From assembly GCA_018828825.1 (NCBI GenBank), contig JAHJUV010000007.1, positions 1-6,439 of the forward strand: DNA of 6,439 nucleotides, read 5' to 3'. A program made the translations under genes and the position numbers. Below, in pieces: positions 1 to 5,077 of the stretch. This stretch comes from Planctomycetota bacterium (lineage in GTDB: Bacteria > Planctomycetota > Phycisphaerae > Sedimentisphaerales > UBA12454). How positions within the stretch are numbered: the stretch's first letter is position 1; the number at the start of each line of letters is the position of its first letter. Under the pieces are notes generated by a model, which was not told the origin of the DNA, searched no databases, and saw only the letters and a list, made by a program, of their open reading frames with translations.

Positions 1-202
1 AGCGCGGCACACTGAATCTTGTGGTTATATATTGACCTTCGTAAGGACAAGCGTCGGAATAGCAGGTAAAGGCCGCTCCGCTGCTCGAAAGGTCAACCAA
101 TTGCCCCTGTGACAAAATATCGTTAAAATCCTCGGCGAACCAGATGGGCCAGTGGTAATTTAGTCTTTTTTCTCTCCGTCGTTCATTTGCGTGTTCGTTC
201 AT
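1..202 (-). CDS. PilZ-domain protein, N-terminal 67 residues (cut by left edge)
   Basis: Reading the minus strand from the ATG at 202 gives 67 codons with no stop before the window edge, so the C-terminal part is missing. The PilZ family binds cyclic di-GMP through an RxxxR motif and a later (D/N)xSxxG motif. Both are visible here: R9-R-E-K-R13, and D37-L-S39-S-S-G42 followed by a hydrophobic strand (AAF). The segment between them (HWPIWFAEDF) looks like the first beta strands of the barrel. No signal peptide or membrane segment is seen in this part, so it is probably a cytoplasmic c-di-GMP receptor; the process it controls cannot be read from this fragment. The start is supported by a weak GGAA about nine bases upstream and by a promoter with a short leader. 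Short stand-alone PilZ proteins of this type are common in planctomycetes (recalled, not searched). The domain assignment is fairly secure and the function is open. Confidence 0.82.
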   Translation of the reverse strand, partial: MNEHANERRREKRLNYHWPIWFAEDFNDILSQGQLVDLSSSGAAFTCYSDACPYEGQYITTRFSVPR

Positions 203-221
203 TTTTGGGTTCCGTTTAAGT

Positions 222-249
222 TGTATAGTTAGGAATCGTCAAAAGACAA
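222..249 (-). promoter_or_regulatory. Probable sigma70 promoter of the PilZ gene
   Basis: On the minus strand a TTGTCT box (244-249) and a TATACA box (222-227) are separated by 16 bases. The expected start of transcription is near 215, giving a leader of about 12-15 bases before the ATG at 202. Both boxes are close to the bacterial consensus and the position suits the gene. There is no experimental support. Confidence 0.5.
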
Positions 250-425
250 AGTCGGGTTAATGAAATCTATTGCAAAAATGACCATATTTTCTCAAAGGGC
301 CGAAAACGTTTTAAAAACTATATTTTGCAGACGAAAAAAAATATTGAAATGAAACATACAGAGCGCCGATGTCCTATAATCTTTCAAATTTGTATGTTAA
401 AATGGTTAATTTGCGGTGATTTTGC

Positions 426-454
426 TTGACCTGACGGCCTGTTTTTAGTATATT
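426..454 (+). promoter_or_regulatory. Sigma70-type promoter of candidate small RNA
   Basis: TTGACC (426-431) and TATATT (449-454) are separated by exactly 17 bases, the preferred spacing. The predicted transcription start is a purine around 459-461. No protein gene on the plus strand follows. The next signal is the terminator at 510-538, so the promoter appears to serve only a short transcript. Confidence 0.6.
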
Positions 455-460
455 TAAGGT

Positions 461-538
461 AGCTGGGTTTCGCGTATATGCAAAAAAATTTAAAGAGTAA
501 ACTCCAGCGGGGGCAAGACGTTCTTGCCCCTTTTTTTT
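461..538 (+). ncRNA. Candidate small RNA of about 78 nt
   Basis: A promoter with good boxes and a strong intrinsic terminator frame a short plus-strand transcript that lies tail to tail with murD. The predicted RNA has two hairpins. The first pairs GCTGGGTTT (462-470) with AAACTCCAGC (499-508), nine base pairs with one bulged U at 503, around a 28-base A-rich loop that includes a run of seven A at 482-488. The second is the terminator stem directly after it. No convincing reading frame with a ribosome site lies inside; an ATG at 478 opens a frame that only runs antisense into murD. The layout resembles stand-alone bacterial regulatory RNAs. I do not recognise a known family. Alternatives are an untranslated remnant of a lost gene, or a terminator that only blocks plus-strand transcription from entering murD. 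Confidence 0.42.
510..538 (+). terminator. Strong rho-independent terminator
   Basis: A perfect nine-pair stem, GGGGCAAGA (510-518) with TCTTGCCCC (522-530), has a three-base loop and is followed directly by eight T (531-538). The T run shows that it acts on plus-strand transcripts. Read on the minus strand, just after the murD stop, the hairpin is not directly followed by a U tract, so it would be a poor murD terminator, although it could still protect the mRNA 3' end. Confidence 0.85.
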
Positions 539-546
539 GCGCTTTT

Positions 547-1872
547 TTAGGGTTTATTTACCAATTCGCTGAATTGATTTCCCCTCTGTACGAAATTAAC
601 AAACATATCATAACTTGCGCAGGCGGGACTCAATAAAACAACATCGCCGGGACTTGAAATTTCCTTTGCCTTATCTACCGCATCGGCAAGCGATTTGGCC
701 CTATAAATCGGCGGAATATTACCAGTCTTTCGGATTGACTGCTCAATCTTATCTGCCGTTTGGCCTATCAATATTAGTGCCTTTAATTTATCGCTGATTT
801 CCCGAGCCATTTTATCGAAGTCGAGACCTTTGTCGTAGCCGCCTGCTATGAGAATTTTAGGTTCGCCGAAGGCTTCCACGCCGCCGACCGTACTTTCCGG
901 CGTCGTAGCTATCGAATCATTATAATATCTTACCCCTTTGACAGTTCCGACAAGCTGAAGCCTGTGCGGAAGCGATACGAAACTGCCGACCGATTCGATT
1001 AAATCCTCATCTTTAAGCCCGAAATGATGGGCTATTGTTACCGCCGCCGCGAGATTTTCCCTGTTCGCCTTGCCGGGCAGTTTAAAAACAGCCGTCAGTT
1101 TACTGTCAAGTTTTTCCCTGTCGAATAAAACGCATTTGCGGTCCGTATTTTTATATTTTTCGTACCATTGACGGCATTTTTCATCGTAAGCGTTTAAAAC
1201 TGCGACATCGCCGGGCTTTTGAAAGTGAAGAATATTTTCTTTGGCATTGCAGTAGTTTTTCATCGTCTTATGCCTGTCGAGATGGTTTGGAGCGATATTC
1301 GTAATGCAGCCGACATAGGGCGATTTTTTTATACGCCCAAGCTGTTTAAGCTGAAAGCTCGATATCTCAAGCACGACGATATCGTTTTTTTTAATCTGTC
1401 CGAGAGTTTCAAGCAGCGGAAGATTGCCGATATTGCCGCTGAGGAAGACTTGTCCGGATTTTATGTTTTTGAGCAGATGCGCCGTCAAAGCGGTCGTTGT
1501 GCTTTTGCCGTTTGAGCCTGTAATTGCGACTATCTTTGCGGGGCAAAGCTGGAAGAAAATTTCCATCTGCGATGTTATAAGTCTGTTTTTCCCTTTAGCC
1601 GCGTCGATATACGGATTCGCCTCGTCCACTGCGGGATTGACAATAATTACATCCGAGTCGGTAAAATCGGATATTTGATGACCGCCGATGTGAAACTCGA
1701 TATTTTTAAGGCTTTCAAGCTCTTTTATCGATCTCGTGAGTTTTTTTTCATCGCCTTTATCGGTTACAATAACCTTTTTAGCGAATCGTGCGGCGAATTT
1801 GGCGGTATCTACGCCGCCGCCGAACACACCAAGCCCCATTATGACAACCGTTTTATCCTTCACTGTTAGCAT
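547..1872 (-). CDS. murD: UDP-N-acetylmuramoyl-L-alanine--D-glutamate ligase (MurD)
   Basis: MurD is the cytoplasmic ATP-dependent ligase that adds D-glutamate to UDP-MurNAc-L-Ala in peptidoglycan precursor synthesis. The 441 residues match the usual length. Visible signatures in order: an N-terminal nucleotide-fold loop GLGVFGGG (13-20); the ATP P-loop GSNGKSTT (119-126); E169-I-S-S-F-Q; N192-I-A-P-N-H-L-D-R-H201; the lysine of NAKENI (K211), expected to be carbamylated; LPHR (301-304); NDSIATTPE (318-326); GGYDKGLDF (344-352); and the C-terminal SPACASYDMF (415-424) with QRG (429-431). The loop and NDSIATT forms are what I associate with planctomycete MurD. The usual HN of the HNxxN region is AN here (A269-N270). 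The start is fixed by an in-frame TAA directly before the ATG at 1872. No Shine-Dalgarno is present because a heptad repeat array fills the leader. It may be cotranscribed with the small MNT gene upstream; no separate promoter was found. Confidence 0.95.
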   Translation of the reverse strand: MLTVKDKTVVIMGLGVFGGGVDTAKFAARFAKKVIVTDKGDEKKLTRSIKELESLKNIEFHIGGHQISDFTDSDVIIVNPAVDEANPYIDAAKGKNRLITSQMEIFFQLCPAKIVAITGSNGKSTTTALTAHLLKNIKSGQVFLSGNIGNLPLLETLGQIKKNDIVVLEISSFQLKQLGRIKKSPYVGCITNIAPNHLDRHKTMKNYCNAKENILHFQKPGDVAVLNAYDEKCRQWYEKYKNTDRKCVLFDREKLDSKLTAVFKLPGKANRENLAAAVTIAHHFGLKDEDLIESVGSFVSLPHRLQLVGTVKGVRYYNDSIATTPESTVGGVEAFGEPKILIAGGYDKGLDFDKMAREISDKLKALILIGQTADKIEQSIRKTGNIPPIYRAKSLADAVDKAKEISSPGDVVLLSPACASYDMFVNFVQRGNQFSELVNKP

Positions 1873-1874
1873 TT

Positions 1875-1937
1875 AATGAACGTTGAACATCGAACTTTCA
1901 ACGTTGAACGTTCAATGTTCGATGTTGGAAGTTGAAT
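1875..1937. repeat. Array of nine degenerate heptads before murD
   Basis: The 63 bases divide in register into nine seven-base units: aatgaac, gttgaac, atcgaac, tttcaac, gttgaac, gttcaat, gttcgat, gttggaa, gttgaat. Most fit a GTTnnAN or nnnnAAC pattern, and several are near reverse complements of others. The array contains a perfect 10-bp inverted repeat (1886-1895 with 1917-1926) and two overlapping 12-bp palindromes, TTCAACGTTGAA (1897-1908) and TTGAACGTTCAA (1904-1915). It ends two bases before the murD start, so any murD mRNA from upstream would fold here. Short heptameric repeats of this style occur in several bacterial genomes; their origin is not settled to my knowledge. Confidence 0.75.
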
Positions 1938-1955
1938 TCAAATACTTTTTTTGCC

Positions 1956-2267
1956 TCAAGCTGCATAAAGTACCTTCCGGTTTTTATTTATGGCTTCGAG
2001 AAAGTAGGGGTTTTTCACAGCTTTTACCATCACAAGGTCGATGTGTCGGGAAAAAAGATTTTCAAGAGCCTCCAGCAGGCCAAAATACGTGTCAGCGTGC
2101 TCACCGGGCTTTAGCTGCTGAAATTCAACGAGAAAGTCGATGTCGCTTCTGGCCATTTCGAATTTCTCGCCGCTCACAGCCGAGCCTATAAGCTCAAGCC
2201 GGAGAACGTGGTGTTGCCGACACAATCTTTTTAGTATTTCTATATTTTGCTCGATTATGGTAACCAT
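1956..2267 (-). CDS. Small MNT-type nucleotidyltransferase (antitoxin-like)
   Basis: This 103-residue protein has the minimal nucleotidyltransferase pattern: an N-terminal helix, L-I-G28-S29, then S-D42-I-D44-F-L-V-E-F, and a third acidic site in R-H-I-D77-L-V. These would form the metal site of a polymerase-beta-like fold. Family members are often the MNT half of HEPN/MNT toxin-antitoxin pairs, where MNT AMPylates and silences the HEPN RNase. The gap between GS and DxD is 12 residues rather than the common 10. No HEPN gene lies beside it: upstream is the broken murD copy and downstream only 83 bases of mostly repeat before murD. It may be an orphan or a member acting alone. The start at 2267 is set by an AAGGTGA ribosome site four bases upstream. 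The start overlaps by 13 bases the end of a reading frame that runs through the murD fragment. Confidence 0.8.
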   Translation of the reverse strand: MVTIIEQNIEILKRLCRQHHVLRLELIGSAVSGEKFEMARSDIDFLVEFQQLKPGEHADTYFGLLEALENLFSRHIDLVMVKAVKNPYFLEAINKNRKVLYAA

Positions 2268-2271
2268 AATA

Positions 2272-2278
2272 TCACCTT
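2272..2278 (-). promoter_or_regulatory. Ribosome binding site of MNT gene
   Basis: AAGGTGA on the minus strand lies four bases before the ATG at 2267. It is a strong Shine-Dalgarno match and decides the start of the nucleotidyltransferase gene. It lies inside the chimeric frame 2255-2413, so the two could be translationally coupled. Confidence 0.7.
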
Positions 2279-2338
2279 CAAACCAGTTTCAGATGAAACT
2301 ATGATATACAAACACCAGGCCAATGCAAGCTCAAAAAC

Positions 2339-2413
2339 TACCCTACCTCCAAATACGCCAAGCCCCATTACGACAACAGATTTGTCTTTTAGCATATCCG
2401 GTAAGCTAACCAT
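2339..2413 (-). pseudogene. Broken 5' fragment of a second murD
   Basis: From the ATG at 2413 the minus strand reads MVSLPDMLKDKSVVVMGLGV followed by FGGRV. The part from the second Met (2395) aligns with the first 21 residues of the intact MurD downstream (MLTVKDKTVVIMGLGVFGGGV) with a two-codon deletion. Over 17 aligned codons I count 39 of 51 identical bases. Seven of the ten differing codons are synonymous, so the two copies diverged while both coded for protein. Similarity stops abruptly at about 2339. The frame continues through unrelated sequence to a stop at 2255, giving a 52-residue chimeric frame with no good ribosome site. It begins nine bases after the methyltransferase stop. It is most likely a relic of recombination or of a horizontally acquired segment that carried a diverged murD head. 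Confidence 0.8.
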
Positions 2414-2422
2414 AAATCAACG

Positions 2423-3289
2423 TCATACACATTTACTTGTTCGATGGCTTTCAAATAATGTCGCTTGTGTTTGGCCGGCTGTTGGGTGTTTGATGTTTTG
2501 GCTTTGATTTTCCGAACGCAAAGGCAGGCAATTATCAATCTCCGAACAAACTCGTTTTATTCGGTCTTCAATAATTTGGTGATATTCAGGGTTAATCTCA
2601 AACGCAATATAATGTCGTTCGTTTCGTACACACGCTTCGACAGTGGTGCCCGAACCGGCAAATGGATCGCAAACAAGCCCGCCAGTGGGACAACTTGCCT
2701 TTACCATACGTTCAATAATTTCCAGTGGTTTTTGTGTGGGATGGTTTTCTCGTTCAGAATGGATGCGGTGCAGTCGGGAAACAGACCACAAATCTTTTGG
2801 ATTATATCCGACCTCCAGCCATTTTTTCCCAACAAAAATGGAACGCGACCTTGCCTTTTTGGTTTCTGCGTCATAAGGAATCCTTATAGCATCAATATCA
2901 AAAAAGTGGTCTTGGGTTTTTGCGAAGAATCCAATAGTGTCGTGTACCGAAGAATAACGCCGCGTGCTGCCTCCCATGCTCGGAACTTTGCGGTCCCAAA
3001 TAATCTCGTTGAGCATAATCATTCGTTGCTTCAGAAAAACAAAAATCTCCGGGCTGTATCGCCACGTAGCAAAAATATAAAGACTTCCTGTGTTTTTTAA
3101 TTTTGGAATAATCAGCTCAAGCCATTCTTCCGTCCATTTCAGAAACTCATTTTTTGGCCGTTTGTCTGAATCATTTCCATAATCTTTTCCGAGGCCATAA
3201 GGCGGATCGGCAATAATCAGGTCAAGACTGTTGTCTTCAATTTGTTTGATACCCTGCATTGCGTCTATATTTAAAACGGCATCTATCAT
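2423..3289 (-). CDS. Beta-class DNA methyltransferase of a type II R-M system
   Basis: This 288-residue protein should transfer a methyl group from S-adenosylmethionine to adenine N6 or cytosine N4 at the site cut by its partner endonuclease. The catalytic motif IV DPPY is at 28-31 in the context L-I-I-A-D-P-P-Y. A conserved H-P-T-Q-K-P block is at 183-188. The SAM-binding motif I D-P-F-A-G-S-G-T-T is at 208-216, followed by the acidic E231 (A-F-E-I-N-P-E-Y). The order catalytic motif first, SAM motif last marks the beta class. The last 35 or so residues are polar and look like a loose tail. It starts three bases after the endonuclease stop, with GGAG inside the endonuclease end at a six-base distance, so the two are one operon. 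The target sequence cannot be read from the protein. DPPY favours an N6-adenine enzyme but does not exclude N4-cytosine. Confidence 0.92.
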   Translation of the reverse strand: MIDAVLNIDAMQGIKQIEDNSLDLIIADPPYGLGKDYGNDSDKRPKNEFLKWTEEWLELIIPKLKNTGSLYIFATWRYSPEIFVFLKQRMIMLNEIIWDRKVPSMGGSTRRYSSVHDTIGFFAKTQDHFFDIDAIRIPYDAETKKARSRSIFVGKKWLEVGYNPKDLWSVSRLHRIHSERENHPTQKPLEIIERMVKASCPTGGLVCDPFAGSGTTVEACVRNERHYIAFEINPEYHQIIEDRIKRVCSEIDNCLPLRSENQSQNIKHPTAGQTQATLFESHRTSKCV

Positions 3290-3292
3290 TTC

Positions 3293-3898
3293 TTACTCCA
3301 ATATAATACTTCGAGATTTCTCACGGAGCTGTTGAAGGAATTGTGTTCTTGACCTTTGTTCTGGCTCGTGATGGTAAAACGCCTGAATCTTGTCGTTTCT
3401 GGGATTAACGTAAATCGGCAGGAATTGTGGCGAAAAAACATGAACATTTTCTCTCACAAAACTGATAGTGAGGTTACTGAATCTAATGCCGAAGCATGCG
3501 TATATTAATCGATAATCCTTGTTTTCCCTGTATTGCATATATAGTTTTTCCACAGCAGATATGTCGTTTTTGTTATCACGCCCATCAGCATTATGAATTT
3601 TTACATTTACGAAATACCGCTTACTGTTTTTGTAGATAACGCAATCATGAAGACATGTATCGGGCAGATTTATATCAACATCATCAATACCGAGACGCTT
3701 AGCATGGTACTTAGCCTGCTGCGTAATCACTTGTTCGACAATCCAGCTAATGGAACGGGTGTGTGCTCTTAACCCATAAGGAAGAATTTTTGTATCAGTA
3801 ATATCAAATGACGGAATCTCGTCCACAACGCCAAGAAAAATCTTCTCGACTGTGGCCATTTCCTCTTTTATTAATTCTATTTCGTTGATTTTGGTCAT
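3293..3898 (-). CDS. Probable type II restriction endonuclease, PD-(D/E)xK type
   Basis: The 201-residue protein precedes the methyltransferase in a tight operon, which is the main reason for the call. In the middle it reads L-P79-D80-T-C-L-H-D85-C-V-I-Y, then a short turn, then F-V-N98-V-K100-I-H-N. This resembles the core of a PD-(D/E)xK nuclease: an acidic residue at the end of one strand and an xxK pair in the next, with 13 residues between D85 and position 98. The middle acidic residue is asparagine (N98). A following patch G-R-D-N-K-N-D-I-S (106-114) could contact DNA. The C-terminal part has a marked block Y-V-N-P-R-N-D-K-I-Q-A (163-173). There is no signal peptide or membrane segment, so it is cytoplasmic. 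The length suits a small orthodox type II enzyme. I do not recognise the exact family and cannot name the cut site. The start at 3898 has only a weak AGAG site. Confidence 0.7.
   Translation of the reverse strand: MTKINEIELIKEEMATVEKIFLGVVDEIPSFDITDTKILPYGLRAHTRSISWIVEQVITQQAKYHAKRLGIDDVDINLPDTCLHDCVIYKNSKRYFVNVKIHNADGRDNKNDISAVEKLYMQYRENKDYRLIYACFGIRFSNLTISFVRENVHVFSPQFLPIYVNPRNDKIQAFYHHEPEQRSRTQFLQQLREKSRSIILE
3296..3299 (-). promoter_or_regulatory. Ribosome binding site of the methyltransferase
   Basis: GGAG on the minus strand, six bases before the ATG at 3289, overlaps the last codons of the endonuclease gene. This links methyltransferase translation to that of the endonuclease. Confidence 0.6.
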
Positions 3899-3967
3899 TT
3901 GTCGTTTTCTCTTTTGTTTTTGCAGGCAGCTAACGTATCACATACTTGCCGTTGAACATATGCCGAA

Positions 3968-3996
3968 ATTATAGGCAATTAACACAGAGATGTCAA
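3968..3996 (-). promoter_or_regulatory. Full-consensus sigma70 promoter of the R-M operon
   Basis: On the minus strand TTGACA (3991-3996) and TATAAT (3968-3973) match the consensus at all 12 positions, with the ideal 17-base spacing. Transcription should begin near 3961, leaving a leader of about 62 bases before the endonuclease start at 3898. It lies between the pyrF stop and the endonuclease, so the R-M pair does not depend on pyrF transcription. Confidence 0.85.
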
Positions 3997-4026
3997 ACTC
4001 AAATCCTAATACCGATAATTGAGTTT
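3995..4026. repeat. Inverted repeat overlapping the R-M promoter -35 box
   Basis: AAACTCAA (3995-4002) and TTGAGTTT (4019-4026) form a perfect eight-base inverted repeat with a 16-base spacer. The left arm shares two bases with the -35 box. It could be an operator or a weak hairpin after pyrF; there is no T run for a terminator on the minus strand. It may also be chance. Confidence 0.3.
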
Positions 4027-4045
4027 CTGAAAACTGATAACTATT

Positions 4046-4987
4046 TTACTGTATCGCTTTTGCCAGTTCCACTTTCGCGTTAATTACAGCCTGTTCGATG
4101 CACTTTTCCCAGTTGTCGCCGAACTGCTCTATATATTTTTCGTTTTCGTAAGCGTAAATTATAGACCTCGATGCACTGATAAGAGCGCCGGCGCCGTCCG
4201 ATTTACAGAATCGTACGCAATCGGCGGCTGTTGCACCTTGTGAGCCGAAGCCCGGCACGAGGAACCACAAATGTTTGTATTTTTCACGAAGAATCGTAGT
4301 CTGCTCGCCGCTTGTTCCGCCGATGACCATACCGACATTGCTGTATCCGCTGTTGCTGATTCGCTGTTTCTGGTTTGCGATTTCATTGACAACTTCGGCA
4401 AGTTTTTCATACATTTTTACTCCCGAAGCATCGGCAAAATCCTGGATAGCCGCCGCTGAGGGATTGCTCGCGCGGACCCAGACAAAAATTCCTTTGCCCT
4501 GCTTATTGGCCATATCGGCAAACGGCAGAATACCGTCGGCTCCGGCAAAACCGTTTACGGTTATCGCGTCCGGTGCTAATACATCTTCTAAACCTTTAAG
4601 CTCTGGATTCTGAAGGTAAGCTTGTGCGTAGTTTTCCGCCGTATGTCCGATGTCGCCTCGCTTGACGTCACCGATTATTTCAAGACCGAGTTCCTGGGCC
4701 TCGCTGATAAGGGAATAATAGCATTCGATGCCTTCCCAGAGATACTTTTCGAAAAACGCGATGTTTATTTTTACCGCCGGCACAAGCGGCGCGATAACCT
4801 TTAAAACTTTCGTGCTGAACTCGAATATCGCGTCAATCGCCGCGGCGGCGTCGTTTTCATCGCTCATGCTTTTGGTTTGACGTATGGCGGCGGGTAATTT
4901 GCCGTAAACAGGGTCAAGACCAACTATCAAGGGGGTTTTCTTCGATTTGACTGCTTTGTAAAGACGGTCTCCGAAATGACTTGCCAT
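4046..4987 (-). CDS. pyrF: Orotidine 5'-phosphate decarboxylase, subfamily 2 (PyrF)
   Basis: PyrF converts OMP to UMP, the last step of pyrimidine synthesis, in the cytoplasm. From the ATG at 4987 the protein has 313 residues, the longer form typical of the subfamily-2 enzymes. Signatures: V-G-L-D-P (22-26); K73-I-N; the catalytic strand G-D107-V-K109-R-G-D112-I-G-H-T, which gives the DxKxxD set; P-D-A-I-T-V-N (139-145); the phosphate loop V-P-G-F-G-S-Q-G-A (244-252); and the late arginine in A-S-R274-S-I-I-Y. The reading frame stays open upstream to an ATG at 5113, but that 42-residue extension is not family-like and runs across the divergent gene start. The 4987 start has a strong AAAGGAA site. 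The gene is divergent from the plus-strand membrane-protein gene, with 90 bases between starts. No clear terminator follows its stop. Confidence 0.95.
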   Translation of the reverse strand: MASHFGDRLYKAVKSKKTPLIVGLDPVYGKLPAAIRQTKSMSDENDAAAAIDAIFEFSTKVLKVIAPLVPAVKINIAFFEKYLWEGIECYYSLISEAQELGLEIIGDVKRGDIGHTAENYAQAYLQNPELKGLEDVLAPDAITVNGFAGADGILPFADMANKQGKGIFVWVRASNPSAAAIQDFADASGVKMYEKLAEVVNEIANQKQRISNSGYSNVGMVIGGTSGEQTTILREKYKHLWFLVPGFGSQGATAADCVRFCKSDGAGALISASRSIIYAYENEKYIEQFGDNWEKCIEQAVINAKVELAKAIQ

Positions 4988-4991
4988 CCTG

Positions 4992-4998
4992 TTCCTTT
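4992..4998 (-). promoter_or_regulatory. Ribosome binding site fixing the pyrF start
   Basis: AAAGGAA on the minus strand lies four bases before the ATG at 4987. It decides this start over the in-frame ATG at 5113, which would add 42 residues not expected in the family. Confidence 0.75.
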
Positions 4999-5042
4999 CA
5001 GTTAATATATTATTGCTTTCTGTTATTTTTTGAGCAGAAAAC

Positions 5043-5070
5043 AATATAAACATTAAATTTCCTTTGGCAA
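5043..5070 (-). promoter_or_regulatory. Possible pyrF promoter
   Basis: On the minus strand TTGCCA (5065-5070) and TATATT (5043-5048) are 16 bases apart. The expected transcription start is near 5036, giving a leader of about 50 bases before the pyrF start. A plus-strand TATAAA (5045-5050) overlaps the -10 box and might serve the divergent gene, although its -35 partner is poor and its start site would leave only about 20 bases before the ATG at 5078. Confidence 0.4.
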
Positions 5071-5077
5071 GGAAGTA

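Larger units (their letters stand above)
203..546. other. Intergenic region between PilZ gene and murD 3' end
   Basis: These 344 bases lie between the start of the PilZ gene and the stop of murD, both on the minus strand. The left third holds the PilZ promoter. The stretch from about 250 to 420 is A+T-rich and I see no gene in it; the only short reading frame, at 260-352 on the plus strand, has no convincing ribosome site. The right third holds a plus-strand promoter and an intrinsic terminator, listed separately, that frame a candidate small RNA. Confidence 0.6.

Noticed and set aside
260..352. Plus-strand frame of 30 codons beginning MKSIAKM
   Set aside because: No clear ribosome site, A+T-rich low-complexity coding, and no recognisable pattern; expected by chance in this gap.
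510..530. Use of the same hairpin as the murD terminator
   Set aside because: On the minus strand no U run follows the stem directly, so the signal is oriented for plus-strand transcripts.
478..636. Plus-strand frame starting inside the candidate small RNA and running antisense into murD
   Set aside because: It reads through the strong terminator, has no ribosome site, and its second half is the murD reverse strand.
1875..1937. CRISPR-like array
   Set aside because: Units are seven bases, contiguous and degenerate, with no spacers and no cas genes nearby.
2465..3100. Long plus-strand frame of 211 codons
   Set aside because: It lies wholly opposite the methyltransferase gene, which carries clear motifs; its translation shows no family features.
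3920..3960. Integron attC-like site near GTTGAAC at 3951-3957
   Set aside because: GTTGAAC fits the loose GTTRRRY core, but no matching RYYYAAC partner with paired inner boxes was found; this word also occurs in the heptad array.
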